DNA of 64,000 nt. Origin: Methanolapillus ohkumae. GTDB lineage: Archaea > Halobacteriota > Methanosarcinia > Methanosarcinales > Methanosarcinaceae. The notes under the pieces were generated by a model. The model was given only the letters and a program-made list of their open reading frames with translations. It did not search any database and was not told the origin of the DNA. The stretch covers positions 310,001 to 374,000 of the forward strand of contig NZ_CP131061.1 of NCBI RefSeq assembly GCF_032594355.1, written 5' to 3'. A program made the translations under genes and the position numbers. This document shows, piece after piece, positions 52,737 to 61,404 of the stretch; within the stretch, counting starts at the first letter, position 1, and the number at the start of each line of letters is the position of its first letter.

Positions 52737-53534
52737 ATGGATTATACTGTTTTATACATCATATTATTTTGGCTGATTACAATGACAGCCGTGACCCTTT
52801 TGTCGGTCCGTGTCGTTCGGAAATATCCGGTTTACGGATTTATCTTGCTGACCGCTTTTTATGTCACCTACTTGCTCAGCTCACAGGTGATCGCAACTCG
52901 CATTTCCGTCTACGATTTTGGAACTTGGTTCGGGTACAGCCTGGTTTTAGCGGCACCAACCGCCGCCATTATTTACCCGTTCATTTCCCAAGTTTTGGAC
53001 ATGATTAATGAAGTGTACGGCAAAAAAAGAGCGGTTGCCGCGATTACGGCCGCCCTCTTGACACAGGTTCTTTACGTTCTCTTCATCGCGATGGCTGTTA
53101 AAATTCCGGCCGCGCCGTTTTATGAACTCAACGAGGCCTGGCTTTCCATTTTCGGACTGAGTGTCGGCATCGTCTTCGCCAGCTGGGTTTCCTTTTTGGT
53201 CTGCTCGCTTTTAGACACCTACATGTTCTCTTACATCAAGAATAAACTCAGACCCCGGGAATTGGCTTTTAAAGGCGATACCTTTCTCAATCCGTACATT
53301 TGGATTCGCTCCCTTCTGACAGACGTCATCAGTTTGGCGGTGGATTCCGTTCTTTTCGTTTTCATCGCGTTTTATATCATCGGCGGAATGCCGTTTGACG
53401 TGGTGGCCGGACTTATCATCGGACAACTCATTGTCAAAGTATTGATCGGCGCGGTTGACACACCGTGGTTTGTTCTTTACAAAAAGATGATTCAAGATGC
53501 GGATTATTCCGGCGAAATGAAACAAACGGAATAA
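52737..53534 (+). CDS. Queuosine-precursor-type transporter (YhhQ/QPTR family)
   Basis: 265 aa from the ATG at 52737 with AGGAG seven bases upstream; frames that start inside the 13-bp array are artefacts. About six membrane helices. Diagnostic blocks are FYVTYLLSSQVIATRISVYDFG, AAIIYPFISQVLDMINEVYGKKRAVAAI (the D-x-x-x-E-x-Y-G-x-x-x-A motif) and the C-terminal WIRSLLTDVISLAVDSVLFVFIAFY plus QLIVKVLIGAVDTPWFVLYKK. The family imports queuosine precursors such as preQ0. An arcTGT gene sits in the same window, so preQ0 uptake for archaeosine is plausible. Confidence 0.88.
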   Translation: MDYTVLYIILFWLITMTAVTLLSVRVVRKYPVYGFILLTAFYVTYLLSSQVIATRISVYDFGTWFGYSLVLAAPTAAIIYPFISQVLDMINEVYGKKRAVAAITAALLTQVLYVLFIAMAVKIPAAPFYELNEAWLSIFGLSVGIVFASWVSFLVCSLLDTYMFSYIKNKLRPRELAFKGDTFLNPYIWIRSLLTDVISLAVDSVLFVFIAFYIIGGMPFDVVAGLIIGQLIVKVLIGAVDTPWFVLYKKMIQDADYSGEMKQTE

Positions 53535-53869
53535 AAAGACGAAAATAAACAAATAAAAAGACGAAAATAAACGAATAAAATCGAAATAAACGAATAAAAT
53601 CGAAATAAAAGAAGGTTAAAGAAAATATTTTTCAAAAAGGGTTAAAATTTTTATTTTTAAAACCCCGCCAAAATATTTTCTTTTCCTTTCTTTTTTCTTT
53701 TTTAAATGCCATACTTTTTTGGTTTTTTGTGTTACAAAACTGTTTTAAATAAAGGAAATATTCTGGGTTATTTAAGAAAAGTTGAAAATAAAATATCAGT
53801 TTGTTTTCTTCGTCTTGTTCATTTTATTCTTATTATTTTATTTTAAATTAACAACCGGAAAAGTCGAAA
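53535..53869. other. Intergenic repeat and terminator region before cfbE
   Basis: 335 bp. AAAGACGAAAATAAACRAATAA and TCGAAATAAACGAATAAAA words repeat (53536-53612). A long hairpin (53619-53684) has AGAAAATATTTT pairing with AAAATATTTTCT and TTAAAA with TTTTAA inside, followed by T-rich DNA, probably ending the transporter transcript. Confidence 0.55.
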
Positions 53870-55399
53870 ATGAATCATTCGGAAATACCATGGGCGAAGA
53901 TTGCGGTTTTTGATCTCAATCATGGCGGGTTTGCCATAGCGGAGCAGCTCTCCAAAAAAGGGATTTACGTGACGGTCTTTGATGTTTACGGAAAAACAAG
54001 TGAAGAACAACTGAAATCCGCCTCCGAAAGGTACGGGTTTTCCGTGTCCGGAAAAGTTGAGGATTTGGAAAATCCGGATGGTGCCCCGTTTGAAATCATT
54101 TGTTCGCCCATCCATCTCTACGGACAAAACGAATTCTTTAAAAAAGCCGACGAACTCAAAATTCCGATAATCACCCACCACGACATGGTCGGGCGCCTGC
54201 TTCACGGAGACAAAAGGTTGGCCGGCAAAAAGTTATTTGAAATCACCGGCGTCCGCGGAAAAACAAGCACGGCAATTCTTTTCGCGCAAATGATTTCCGC
54301 CAAAAAAACAGTTTCCCTGCATACCTCCAAAGGACTTTCCATATGGAAAGACGGAAACTTTACCAACATTTGCGACGGCATCAGCATCTCTCCTGCCTAT
54401 GTTCCTTCGATCCTTGATCTTATTTTTGATGCCGGATACGATCCCGATTTTTTTATTTTTGAAATCTCTTTGGGAAGCACAGGTGCGGAGGATGTGGGCA
54501 TTCTCACCACGCTGGACCCGGAATATATGGTTTCCGGAAACACGGTCAGTTCGACCGACATCAAAACTCAAATTTTCACCCGGGCCAAAGAAAACGGAAC
54601 TTTCATTGTCAACTATGATGATTGGGCTAAAATCAAATCCTACATCCGGCAAGACCAAAAAGTAATTATTTTTGACGCGTCCGGAAAAGCCATTTCGGAT
54701 GGCGCAACAACGGATGCGTTTTTGGACATTTCCAAAGGAAAGGACGGAGCAAGTACGCTTGAAATCGAATCCTCCCGAAACAGTTTGTTTTTCAGCACGC
54801 TTCTTAAAGACGGCTATGATGCCGAATCCTATAAAATCGCGTTTGCCGCATCCATTTCAGCGGCGCTCGAATTCGATGTTTCGGAATCCTATATCGCCGA
54901 CATCATCCGTCAATTTAAGGGAATTAACGGGCGGATGCAGGAATCTCAAAAAGAAGATCGCTTCATCTTGGATAATTCCAATTCCGGTTTGGATATTTAT
55001 TCCTGTGAATTTGCCATCAAATACATGCTGGGCAAATATTTTGATAAAAAATCGGCGCATTACGATCCCAAAAGAAAACTTATCGTTGTTATCGGCGAAG
55101 AAAACAAGACGGTTTGCAGCGGTATGCTTCCTCAAGATATTGACAAATTATTAAATGTTTACAAAAAAGAAATTTCCGAGTCCGTTTTTGTCGGAAGCCG
55201 CCTTCATGATTATATGCAGGAAATATGTGCGGTGACTGAAAATCAAGACGGTGAACGCAAGACGGCACCGACGGATTTGGACGAGTCCGGTGATGTTTGT
55301 GCGCTTTACGCAGACGATTTTGTTTCAGGTTTTGAAAAAGCGCTTGAGGTTTCTAAAGAAGGAGACGTTATTGTTTTAAACGTCAAATGCTTCCGGTAA
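53870..55399 (+). CDS. cfbE: Coenzyme F430 synthase CfbE (Mur ligase-like)
   Basis: 509 aa. It closes the last ring (cyclohexanone) of coenzyme F430 from seco-F430 using ATP, in the cytoplasm. An N-terminal Rossmann-like part (IAVFDLNHGGFAIAEQLSKKGIYVTVFD) is followed by the Mur-ligase ATP loop TGVRGKTSTAILFAQ (about residues 126-140) and the central and C-terminal ligase domains. Identity rests on these motifs plus position: cfbD, cfbC and cfbB follow on the same strand. Start ATG; no clear ribosome site. Confidence 0.9.
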   Translation: MNHSEIPWAKIAVFDLNHGGFAIAEQLSKKGIYVTVFDVYGKTSEEQLKSASERYGFSVSGKVEDLENPDGAPFEIICSPIHLYGQNEFFKKADELKIPIITHHDMVGRLLHGDKRLAGKKLFEITGVRGKTSTAILFAQMISAKKTVSLHTSKGLSIWKDGNFTNICDGISISPAYVPSILDLIFDAGYDPDFFIFEISLGSTGAEDVGILTTLDPEYMVSGNTVSSTDIKTQIFTRAKENGTFIVNYDDWAKIKSYIRQDQKVIIFDASGKAISDGATTDAFLDISKGKDGASTLEIESSRNSLFFSTLLKDGYDAESYKIAFAASISAALEFDVSESYIADIIRQFKGINGRMQESQKEDRFILDNSNSGLDIYSCEFAIKYMLGKYFDKKSAHYDPKRKLIVVIGEENKTVCSGMLPQDIDKLLNVYKKEISESVFVGSRLHDYMQEICAVTENQDGERKTAPTDLDESGDVCALYADDFVSGFEKALEVSKEGDVIVLNVKCFR

Positions 55400-55404
55400 T
55401 AAAA

Positions 55405-55500
55405 TTTAAAATAAAACGAATAAAAATAAAACTAATAAAACGAATAAAAATAAAATGAATAAAAATAAAACTAATAAAACGAATAAAACCTAAATAAAAA
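55405..55500. repeat. AT-rich tandem words between cfbE and cfbD
   Basis: AATAAAACGAATAAAAATAAAA-type words repeat four to five times over about 95 bp. Confidence 0.6.
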
Positions 55501-55579
55501 TCGAGGCAATTGATTAAAAATTAAATTAAAAATCGTTAATAAAAACGATTCGGATTATTCAAAAAAACGGAGGAAAAAA

Positions 55580-56701
55580 GTGTCCGGTAATAATTCTCTT
55601 ATTGTTCATCCCCGCCCCAGTTCCATCGTCGCGTCTCTTTATACGCTTCGGGATTTGAATGTGGACGTTGCGATTTTGCACGGCCCGCCGGGTTGTTCCT
55701 TTAAGCATGCCCGGCTTTTGGAAGAAGACAGTCTTCATGTTTTGACAAGCGCGATGGATGAAAATGATTTCGTTTTTGGCGGGCAGCAAAAGTTGTCCAA
55801 AACCATTGAAAAAGCGGTTGAACTTTTCTCTCCCAAATCCATTGCTTTGGTCGGAACCTGTACCAGCATGATTATCGGAGAAGAACTCAAGGATTCGGCG
55901 GCGGTGGTATCCGATGATATTTCCGTTCTTTGCGTAGAAACCCATGCAGGCTACGCCAATAACACATCCGGCGTCATGGCGGTTTTAGAACCGGCGGCGG
56001 GTCTTGGCCTCATCAGCGGCGAAGAACTCAAACGCCAGCGGTTTTTGCTTCAAGAAGCCACCAACGTTGAACTCAGAAGCGGCGCCGCAAGCCGCGGGTA
56101 TTTGGAGCCGTCCCGTGGAGATTTAAAATATAAAGTCGCGGAGCATCTGCTGGATTTGCTCAAATCCGGCAAAAAAGTCATGGGTATTTTAAACGCTAAA
56201 AAAGAAACAGCTTACATGTTTGCGGATGAACTCCTGGCGCTTTGGGAAACGGCGCAACTTCTCGGCGTCTCCGATAACGTCGTTTTATTTTCAAATACGG
56301 ATACGAACTTAGGTCTTCCTCGTGTTCGGGAACATGCGAAAAACATCATGTCGGAATTTCAAAAGCGTGGCGTTGTGATTCATGAAATCATCGGCGGCCT
56401 GGATGAATATGCTGTAACGGGCGGTATTGTCGCGGCGCTTATTCATGAAAAATATCCGGATTTTGATGCCGTTTTAATTTCAGGCGTTCCGCACGCACTT
56501 TTTATGGAGCCGTTTGCCGGCATGGAAATTATTTCCATAACGAACGGTCCCCGCCAAGTGGCGCCGATGAAAGAAATGGGACACGATTATGTGGTGGTGG
56601 AAATTGATTTGCACCCCAAAACACTGGGCATTTCCGCAATCGTCCCCTCTGAATTCGGAGATACGCTCCGGTCAATCTGTGCTGACCAAATGCAAAAGTA
56701 A
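55580..56701 (+). CDS. cfbD: Ni-sirohydrochlorin a,c-diamide reductive cyclase, catalytic subunit CfbD
   Basis: 373 aa, a NifD-like protein that with CfbC carries out the six-electron reduction and lactam closure giving seco-F430. Putative cluster ligands Cys39 (HGPPGCSFKHARLL) and Cys94 (LVGTCTSMIIGEEL) match the short NifD-like family. It begins with GTG at 55580, with CGGAGGA six bases upstream. Located 180 bp after cfbE and 237 bp before cfbC. Confidence 0.9.
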   Translation: MSGNNSLIVHPRPSSIVASLYTLRDLNVDVAILHGPPGCSFKHARLLEEDSLHVLTSAMDENDFVFGGQQKLSKTIEKAVELFSPKSIALVGTCTSMIIGEELKDSAAVVSDDISVLCVETHAGYANNTSGVMAVLEPAAGLGLISGEELKRQRFLLQEATNVELRSGAASRGYLEPSRGDLKYKVAEHLLDLLKSGKKVMGILNAKKETAYMFADELLALWETAQLLGVSDNVVLFSNTDTNLGLPRVREHAKNIMSEFQKRGVVIHEIIGGLDEYAVTGGIVAALIHEKYPDFDAVLISGVPHALFMEPFAGMEIISITNGPRQVAPMKEMGHDYVVVEIDLHPKTLGISAIVPSEFGDTLRSICADQMQK

Positions 56702-56938
56702 TCGGCACAAAAAACAACTTTCATTGAAAAATGAACTTTGGATGAATTTCATAAAGCTTCATCAAAAACGGTCTTTCACTGAAAAAAATGAATCATATTT
56801 ATTATGCCTGACATTTGTTACTTGTTATTTAATTTGTTATTTATTATGTCTAATGGTTTGTTATTTGTTATTCTTTAATTTTTATGATTTGCTTTTCTTT
56901 GAAAAAACGCAAATGATTCAATGCTTTGAGATTTTGAA
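56702..56938. other. cfbD-cfbC spacer
   Basis: 237 bp, AT-rich, with TTTGTTATT-type words repeated five times at 56815-56872. No gene; no strong ribosome site before cfbC. Confidence 0.5.
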
Positions 56939-57739
56939 ATGAAAAAAGTGATTGCGATTTATGGAAAAGGCGGAATCGGAAAGTCGAGCACCGCGTCAAA
57001 CGTGGCGGCCGCCGCCGCACTCCTTGGGAAAAAAGTGTTGCTGATCGGCTGTGACCCTAAAAGCGACTCCTCAATTACGCTTCTTGGCGGGAAACGGATT
57101 CCGACGGTTCTTGACCGGCTTAAAGAATCTCCCCATTTGTCCAAAGAAGACGTCATCTTTGAGGGATTCGGCGGCGTTTTATGTATGGAAGTCGGCGGAC
57201 CTGAGCCGGGTGTCGGCTGTGCCGGCCGTGGCATTATTGTTGCGATTGAGACGCTCAAAAAAATCTATCCGGAGTTTATGGACAACGATTTGATTATCTA
57301 CGATGTTCCCGGAGATGTCGTATGTGGCGGATTTGTCGCGCCGATTAAAAAAGGATTTGTCAACGAAGTTTATGTTTTAACATCGGGCGAATACATGCCG
57401 CTTTATGCCGCAAACAACATTTGCCGTGGTTTTTCCCGAATCGGAATGGAACTTGGCGGCGTGATTTGCAATTCCAGAAACGCGGACCGCGAGCGGGAAC
57501 TTGTGGAAGAGTTTTCACAAAAAATCGGGAGCCGGCTGATTGGTTATATCCCTAAAGATCCGGTCGTTCAGGCGTGTGAGCGGGATGGCTTTTCCGTTCT
57601 GGAAAAAGCTCCTGATTCCAAAATCGCAAGCGTTTACCGGCAATTGGCTCACGATTTGATCGGAAATTCGGAGCGGGTCAAAGCAACGCCGCTGGATGAT
57701 GACCAATTGCGCATGCTGTCTAAAAAATACAGCGAATGA
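56939..57739 (+). CDS. cfbC: Ni-sirohydrochlorin a,c-diamide reductive cyclase, reductase subunit CfbC
   Basis: 266 aa, NifH-like ATPase that feeds electrons to CfbD from a [4Fe-4S] cluster bridging a homodimer. The P-loop YGKGGIGKSST occupies residues 8-18; cluster ligands are Cys94 (GVGCAGRG) and Cys129 (GDVVCGGF). It would look like nitrogenase reductase in a search, but the neighbours cfbE, cfbD and cfbB and the absence of nifDK show the F430 role. No clear ribosome site. Confidence 0.92.
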   Translation: MKKVIAIYGKGGIGKSSTASNVAAAAALLGKKVLLIGCDPKSDSSITLLGGKRIPTVLDRLKESPHLSKEDVIFEGFGGVLCMEVGGPEPGVGCAGRGIIVAIETLKKIYPEFMDNDLIIYDVPGDVVCGGFVAPIKKGFVNEVYVLTSGEYMPLYAANNICRGFSRIGMELGGVICNSRNADRERELVEEFSQKIGSRLIGYIPKDPVVQACERDGFSVLEKAPDSKIASVYRQLAHDLIGNSERVKATPLDDDQLRMLSKKYSE

Positions 57740-58048
57740 ATGTATGTACGGAATCTTTTTTTGATTGTGACAATTCAGAAATCCAAATTCAAATTAAAAT
57801 ACCGCCAACCGTTTTACCGAAATATTTTAAAATTGCTGCCCTAACGCGCGGGCGGCGTAGCCGACAAAACAAACAAATAAAGGCAATAAGCAGATATTAA
57901 ACAGTAAACAAACGAAAAAACAGACAATAAACAAACGAAAAAACAGACAATAAACAAACGAAAAAATAAAACAAATAAAAAATAGAACAAATGAAAAACA
58001 TAAATAAAACGTTTTATAAAAAAATTCAGTGAACAGGAGGAAAATACA
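57740..58048. other. cfbC-cfbB spacer with an A element and a 23-bp array
   Basis: 309 bp. It holds A11 on the minus strand (57790-57856) and a tandem array with a 23-bp period (TAAACAAACGAAAAAACAGA plus CAA, starts 57905, 57928 and 57951). The cfbB ribosome site is GGAGGA at 58035-58043. Confidence 0.6.
57790..57856 (-). repeat. A-family dispersed element, copy A11
   Basis: On the minus strand the core is GCCGCCCGCGCGTTAGGGC (57838-57856), followed by AGCAATTTTAAAATATTTCG, GTAAAACGGTTGGCGG and TATTTTAATTTG. Confidence 0.6.
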
Positions 58049-59593
58049 GTGGCATTCAGTTCAAAATCCGATTCAAAATCCGGCGGTCCTTCGGAATTGG
58101 TTCCGCGAATACTTATTTCAGCCGACCGGTCATCGTCCGGAAAAACCACCGTTTCCATGGGAATCATGGCGGTTTTAAAAGATGCGGGCTACACGGTCCA
58201 GCCGTTTAAAGTAGCGTTGGATTATATCGATCCGGAATACCACACGGCAATTACCGGCCGGCGCTCTCGGAATTTAGACGGGTATTTGATGAATCCGGAT
58301 GAAATCATCGATGTATTTTCCCATGCGTGTACCTCTTTTGAAAAGGACGGCAAAGGTGCGGACATTGCCATCATTGAAGGTGTCCGTGGTCTTTTTGAAG
58401 GGCTTGACGCTTTTTCCGACATTGGAAGCACGGCTCAAATTTCTAAAATTTTAAAATGTCCGGTCATCTTGGTCATTAACGCTAAAAGCATGACACGTTC
58501 CTGCGCCGCTCTTGTTTCCGGTTTTTCAACGTTTGATCCGGATGTGAATTTGGCCGGTGTCATTCTCAACAATATCGGAAGCAAACGGCATGCAGAAAAA
58601 GCGGTCGCAGCGATTGAATCCGCCACAAAAATTCCGGTCATCGGTGTGGTTTACCGCGACCCAAATATGGGTTTTTCCATGCGGGAACTTGGGTTGATTC
58701 CGATTCCGGAGGGACGCAAATGCCATTTCGGATTTATGGACAAAATGTCCAAAATCAAAGAAAACATCGCCAAGGATGTCAACATGGACCGGCTGGTTGA
58801 AATTGCGAAAACCGCCGGCTCGATTTCTTCCAAATCCGTTCTGTTTGAAAATGGAAATGAAAATGGAAATGAAAATAAAGATGAAAATAAAAGTGAAAAA
58901 CAAGTTGCGGGTAACACTTTCGCTTACCGCCCAAGAATTGGGATTGCCTGCGATGAAGCTTTTAATTTTTATTATCCGGACAACATTGATCTTTTGATTT
59001 CGGCCGGTGCGAGAATTGTTCCGTTCAGCCCGCTGGCCGACGCTCAAATTCCGGAGGTTGACGCTTTATACATCGGCGGCGGAACACCTGAAATTTTCGC
59101 GGCCCGGCTTTCGGACAACAAATCCATGAGAGCATCCATCAAATCCGCGTCTGATTCCGGAATGCCAATTTTCGGAGAATCCGCCGGCATGAATTATTTA
59201 TCTCGCTCCATTACGATTAAAAGCAATACCGGTTGCGACAACCATTTTGAAATGGTCGGCGCCTTTAAAGCCCGAACCGTCTATGGAAGCGGAAAACGAA
59301 TCGTCACTTACACAAACGGGGTTTTTGAAAAAGACACGCCAATTGGAAAATCCGGTGAAAATTTTCTGGCGCATGAATTTCATCATTCCGTTTTGGAGGA
59401 TTTGCCCAAAAATACGGACTTTGCTATTTCAATCACGCGCGGGGTCGGAATCTCCGGTAAAAAAGATGGCATAATGGTCAATAACACGATCGGCACATAT
59501 GTCCACTATCATGGGGTCTCTTACAAACAGTTTGCCAAAAACTTTGTCCAAAGCGCACGGCTTTACCACGAAAGCAAAAACTCAAATCTTTAA
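58049..59593 (+). CDS. cfbB: Ni-sirohydrochlorin a,c-diamide synthase CfbB (CbiA-like)
   Basis: 514 aa. It amidates the a and c side chains of Ni-sirohydrochlorin, ATP-dependently. The N-terminal CobB/CbiA ATPase domain is plain: ISADRSSSGKTTVSMGIMAVLKDAGY (P-loop), FKVALDYIDPEYHTAITGRRSRNLDGYLM and AIIEGVRGLFEG. A Gly/Asn/Glu/Lys low-complexity insert (about 268-286) separates it from the glutaminase domain (YIGGGTPEIFAARL, VNNTIGTYVHYHG). In that domain the nucleophile position reads FGESAGMNYL, with Ser378 where CbiA-type enzymes have Cys. GTG start after GGAGGA. Third cfb step, last gene of the E-D-C-B run; cfbA is not here. Confidence 0.9.
   Translation: MAFSSKSDSKSGGPSELVPRILISADRSSSGKTTVSMGIMAVLKDAGYTVQPFKVALDYIDPEYHTAITGRRSRNLDGYLMNPDEIIDVFSHACTSFEKDGKGADIAIIEGVRGLFEGLDAFSDIGSTAQISKILKCPVILVINAKSMTRSCAALVSGFSTFDPDVNLAGVILNNIGSKRHAEKAVAAIESATKIPVIGVVYRDPNMGFSMRELGLIPIPEGRKCHFGFMDKMSKIKENIAKDVNMDRLVEIAKTAGSISSKSVLFENGNENGNENKDENKSEKQVAGNTFAYRPRIGIACDEAFNFYYPDNIDLLISAGARIVPFSPLADAQIPEVDALYIGGGTPEIFAARLSDNKSMRASIKSASDSGMPIFGESAGMNYLSRSITIKSNTGCDNHFEMVGAFKARTVYGSGKRIVTYTNGVFEKDTPIGKSGENFLAHEFHHSVLEDLPKNTDFAISITRGVGISGKKDGIMVNNTIGTYVHYHGVSYKQFAKNFVQSARLYHESKNSNL
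58852..58905 (+). repeat. In-frame GAAAATGGAAAT repeat in cfbB
   Basis: Roughly four 12-bp units encode Glu-Asn-Gly-Asn and Glu-Asn-Lys variants between the two cfbB domains. Confidence 0.85.
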
Positions 59594-59703
59594 AAGTCCA
59601 TCCCTATCATTACCATCATTATTTATCTTACTCTTACTGTCAATTACTATTTTACCATCATTTACCATCATTATCATTCGATGGAATAAACCAGGGTGTT
59701 TGA

Positions 59704-60816
59704 TTGAAAGCGAAAATCCAAGGAAATTATGTTGTTCTGGGGCCGGAAGCCGTTGTGGCTTTTTACCAGTCCGGATACATCGGGCGTCCCAAAGACGGAG
59801 CCCTTTACCTCCGGTTCGTAGAGGCTGCCTACCTTTTGTACCGGAATAAAATCGAGGTTTTCAAGGACAAACGACAACTTGATTTTGATTCTTTTTTAAA
59901 ATTCGCGGCGCTTTCCGAGGATTTTTTTGAATTAAAATACATTGTCTACAAAGACCTCAAAGAACGTGGCTATTATATTCAGTCGGCAGCAACAGATTTT
60001 CGTGTGTATCCGCGCGGCGGCTCTCCCGGAAAAACGCCGGCGAAATGCTTTGTTTATGTACAGTCGGAACGCATTGACCTGCCTTTTTCGGCATTGATCC
60101 AAAATTTGAACAACGCGCAAAATGTGCACAAGGAATTCATTTTGGCGGTGGTGGACGAGGAAAGCGACATCACATTTTTTGAAATCAAGCGGCCTGATGC
60201 GAAAAACAGTTTTTACGGGAAAATGTCTTATTCCGTTCCGGATTTTAAGTCGGATGAATCCATCGAATCTTCTCCGCCTCTTTTTCCTTCTCTTCCGGTA
60301 CAGGCCGTTCTTCAAAAGGCGCGGGTGGTTATTTCCGATGGCGTAGCGTCAAAAATATTGTATCAAAAGGCATTTTTTGGAAAAATGCTGGATGAGGAAC
60401 GTCTTCAATTATCATTGGTGGAGGCGCTTTATTTGCTAAAGCAAAACGTGATTGAAATTTCGGATTTGGAATCCAAAATGATGTCGGAAGATGGTTTTAT
60501 TCAGCACGCGATTTTGATTGAGCCGGATTTCATGAAAAAATATGTTATCTATCATGATTTAAAAGAAAGAAACTATGTCCCCAAAACCGGTTTTAAATTC
60601 GGAACGCATTTTCGTGTTTATCAAAAAGTGGAATCCTTGGACAAAATTCCGCACTCCGAGTTTTTGCTTCATGTGATTTCTTCGGATCATCCATTTAAAA
60701 TGCCGATGACATCCGGTGCAATTCGTTTGGCCAACAGCGTTCATAAAAGAATGATTTACGCGGCCGACACCGGTCGAAAAATTGAGTATATTGAGTTTGA
60801 AAGAATCAAGATGTGA
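59704..60816 (+). CDS. endA: tRNA-splicing endonuclease EndA (two-repeat type)
   Basis: 370 aa, so it is the fused two-repeat (alpha2) form that cuts bulge-helix-bulge introns. The N-terminal half (residues 1-190) is a structural repeat; the C-terminal half has the catalytic triad Tyr306 (HFRVYQK), His317 (IPHSEFLLHVI) and Lys348 (ANSVHKRMIYA). The repeat relation is clear from VEAAYLLYRNKIEV / VEALYLLKQNVIEI and YIVYKDLKERGYY / YVIYHDLKERNYV. TTG start at 59704, five bases after AGGGTG. Lies about 110 bp downstream of cfbB. Confidence 0.94.
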   Translation: MKAKIQGNYVVLGPEAVVAFYQSGYIGRPKDGALYLRFVEAAYLLYRNKIEVFKDKRQLDFDSFLKFAALSEDFFELKYIVYKDLKERGYYIQSAATDFRVYPRGGSPGKTPAKCFVYVQSERIDLPFSALIQNLNNAQNVHKEFILAVVDEESDITFFEIKRPDAKNSFYGKMSYSVPDFKSDESIESSPPLFPSLPVQAVLQKARVVISDGVASKILYQKAFFGKMLDEERLQLSLVEALYLLKQNVIEISDLESKMMSEDGFIQHAILIEPDFMKKYVIYHDLKERNYVPKTGFKFGTHFRVYQKVESLDKIPHSEFLLHVISSDHPFKMPMTSGAIRLANSVHKRMIYAADTGRKIEYIEFERIKM

Positions 60817-60877
60817 TCTTATGCCGCAGCGTCTGCTTCCAATTGGTTTTTCATGGGTGATTTTTGGGTGATTTGTC

Positions 60878-61291
60878 ATGTTTACGGCGGTGGCGGTTGA
60901 TATTTCGGGACGGCATAAAATCAACATCGGTTATTATCCGGTGTGTTCAGCGGTTTCCGTTTTAATGACGCCGTCCGGGGTTGAAAAAGTTCATGAGATT
61001 CAATCCGGCGCATTTTTGTTGGATTATGCGCCGGAGCTTTCCGACATTGTTTTTATGATTGAGAAAACGGTCTCCAAAATCAAAGAAAAGGGACCACTGA
61101 TTGTGGAGCGCGGGGATTTGTTTAATACCGATATCCGGCTGTGCCAGCCGCTTTTTTCATCCGAGCTCCGGTTTCCGGAATCTATTGGAGACAAAAAAGC
61201 GATGGATTTGGCGCACCATGTTTCTTTAAGCACGCGCAACATTTTGATGAAAGAATTGGGCATTGACATCAGCCCGGTCTCGAATAAATAA
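60878..61291 (+). CDS. Archaeal conserved protein (DUF2209-like)
   Basis: 137 aa. The start MFTAVAVDISGRHKINIGYY and the later ERGDLFNTDIRLCQP resemble a small euryarchaeal family (I believe DUF2209) of unknown function, with an RNase-H-like flavour: an Asp in AVDISG, then strands. The start ATG is preceded by GGGTGAT, 61 bp after endA, so the two are probably cotranscribed. Function not assigned. Confidence 0.65.
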   Translation: MFTAVAVDISGRHKINIGYYPVCSAVSVLMTPSGVEKVHEIQSGAFLLDYAPELSDIVFMIEKTVSKIKEKGPLIVERGDLFNTDIRLCQPLFSSELRFPESIGDKKAMDLAHHVSLSTRNILMKELGIDISPVSNK

Positions 61292-61404
61292 AAAATTATG
61301 AAAAATAAAAAATTATGAAAAATGAAAATGAAAAATGAAAAATGAAAAAATTATGAATAATGAAATAAGAGTGAAATAAAAATTATTGAACCGGGGGAAA
61401 AATC

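Noticed and set aside
52616..53008. Upstream-extended starts for the queuosine-precursor transporter
   Set aside because: The added residues come from the 13-bp array in shifting frames; the ATG at 52737 has a proper ribosome site and normal family start.
56939..57739. Nitrogenase iron protein (nifH)
   Set aside because: The NifH-like motifs are real, but cfbE, cfbD and cfbB flank it and no nifDKEN is present, so it is CfbC.
7829..57973. CRISPR arrays
   Set aside because: All arrays are direct tandems without unique spacers of constant length, and no cas1 or cas2 is present. The Cas4-like protein is alone.
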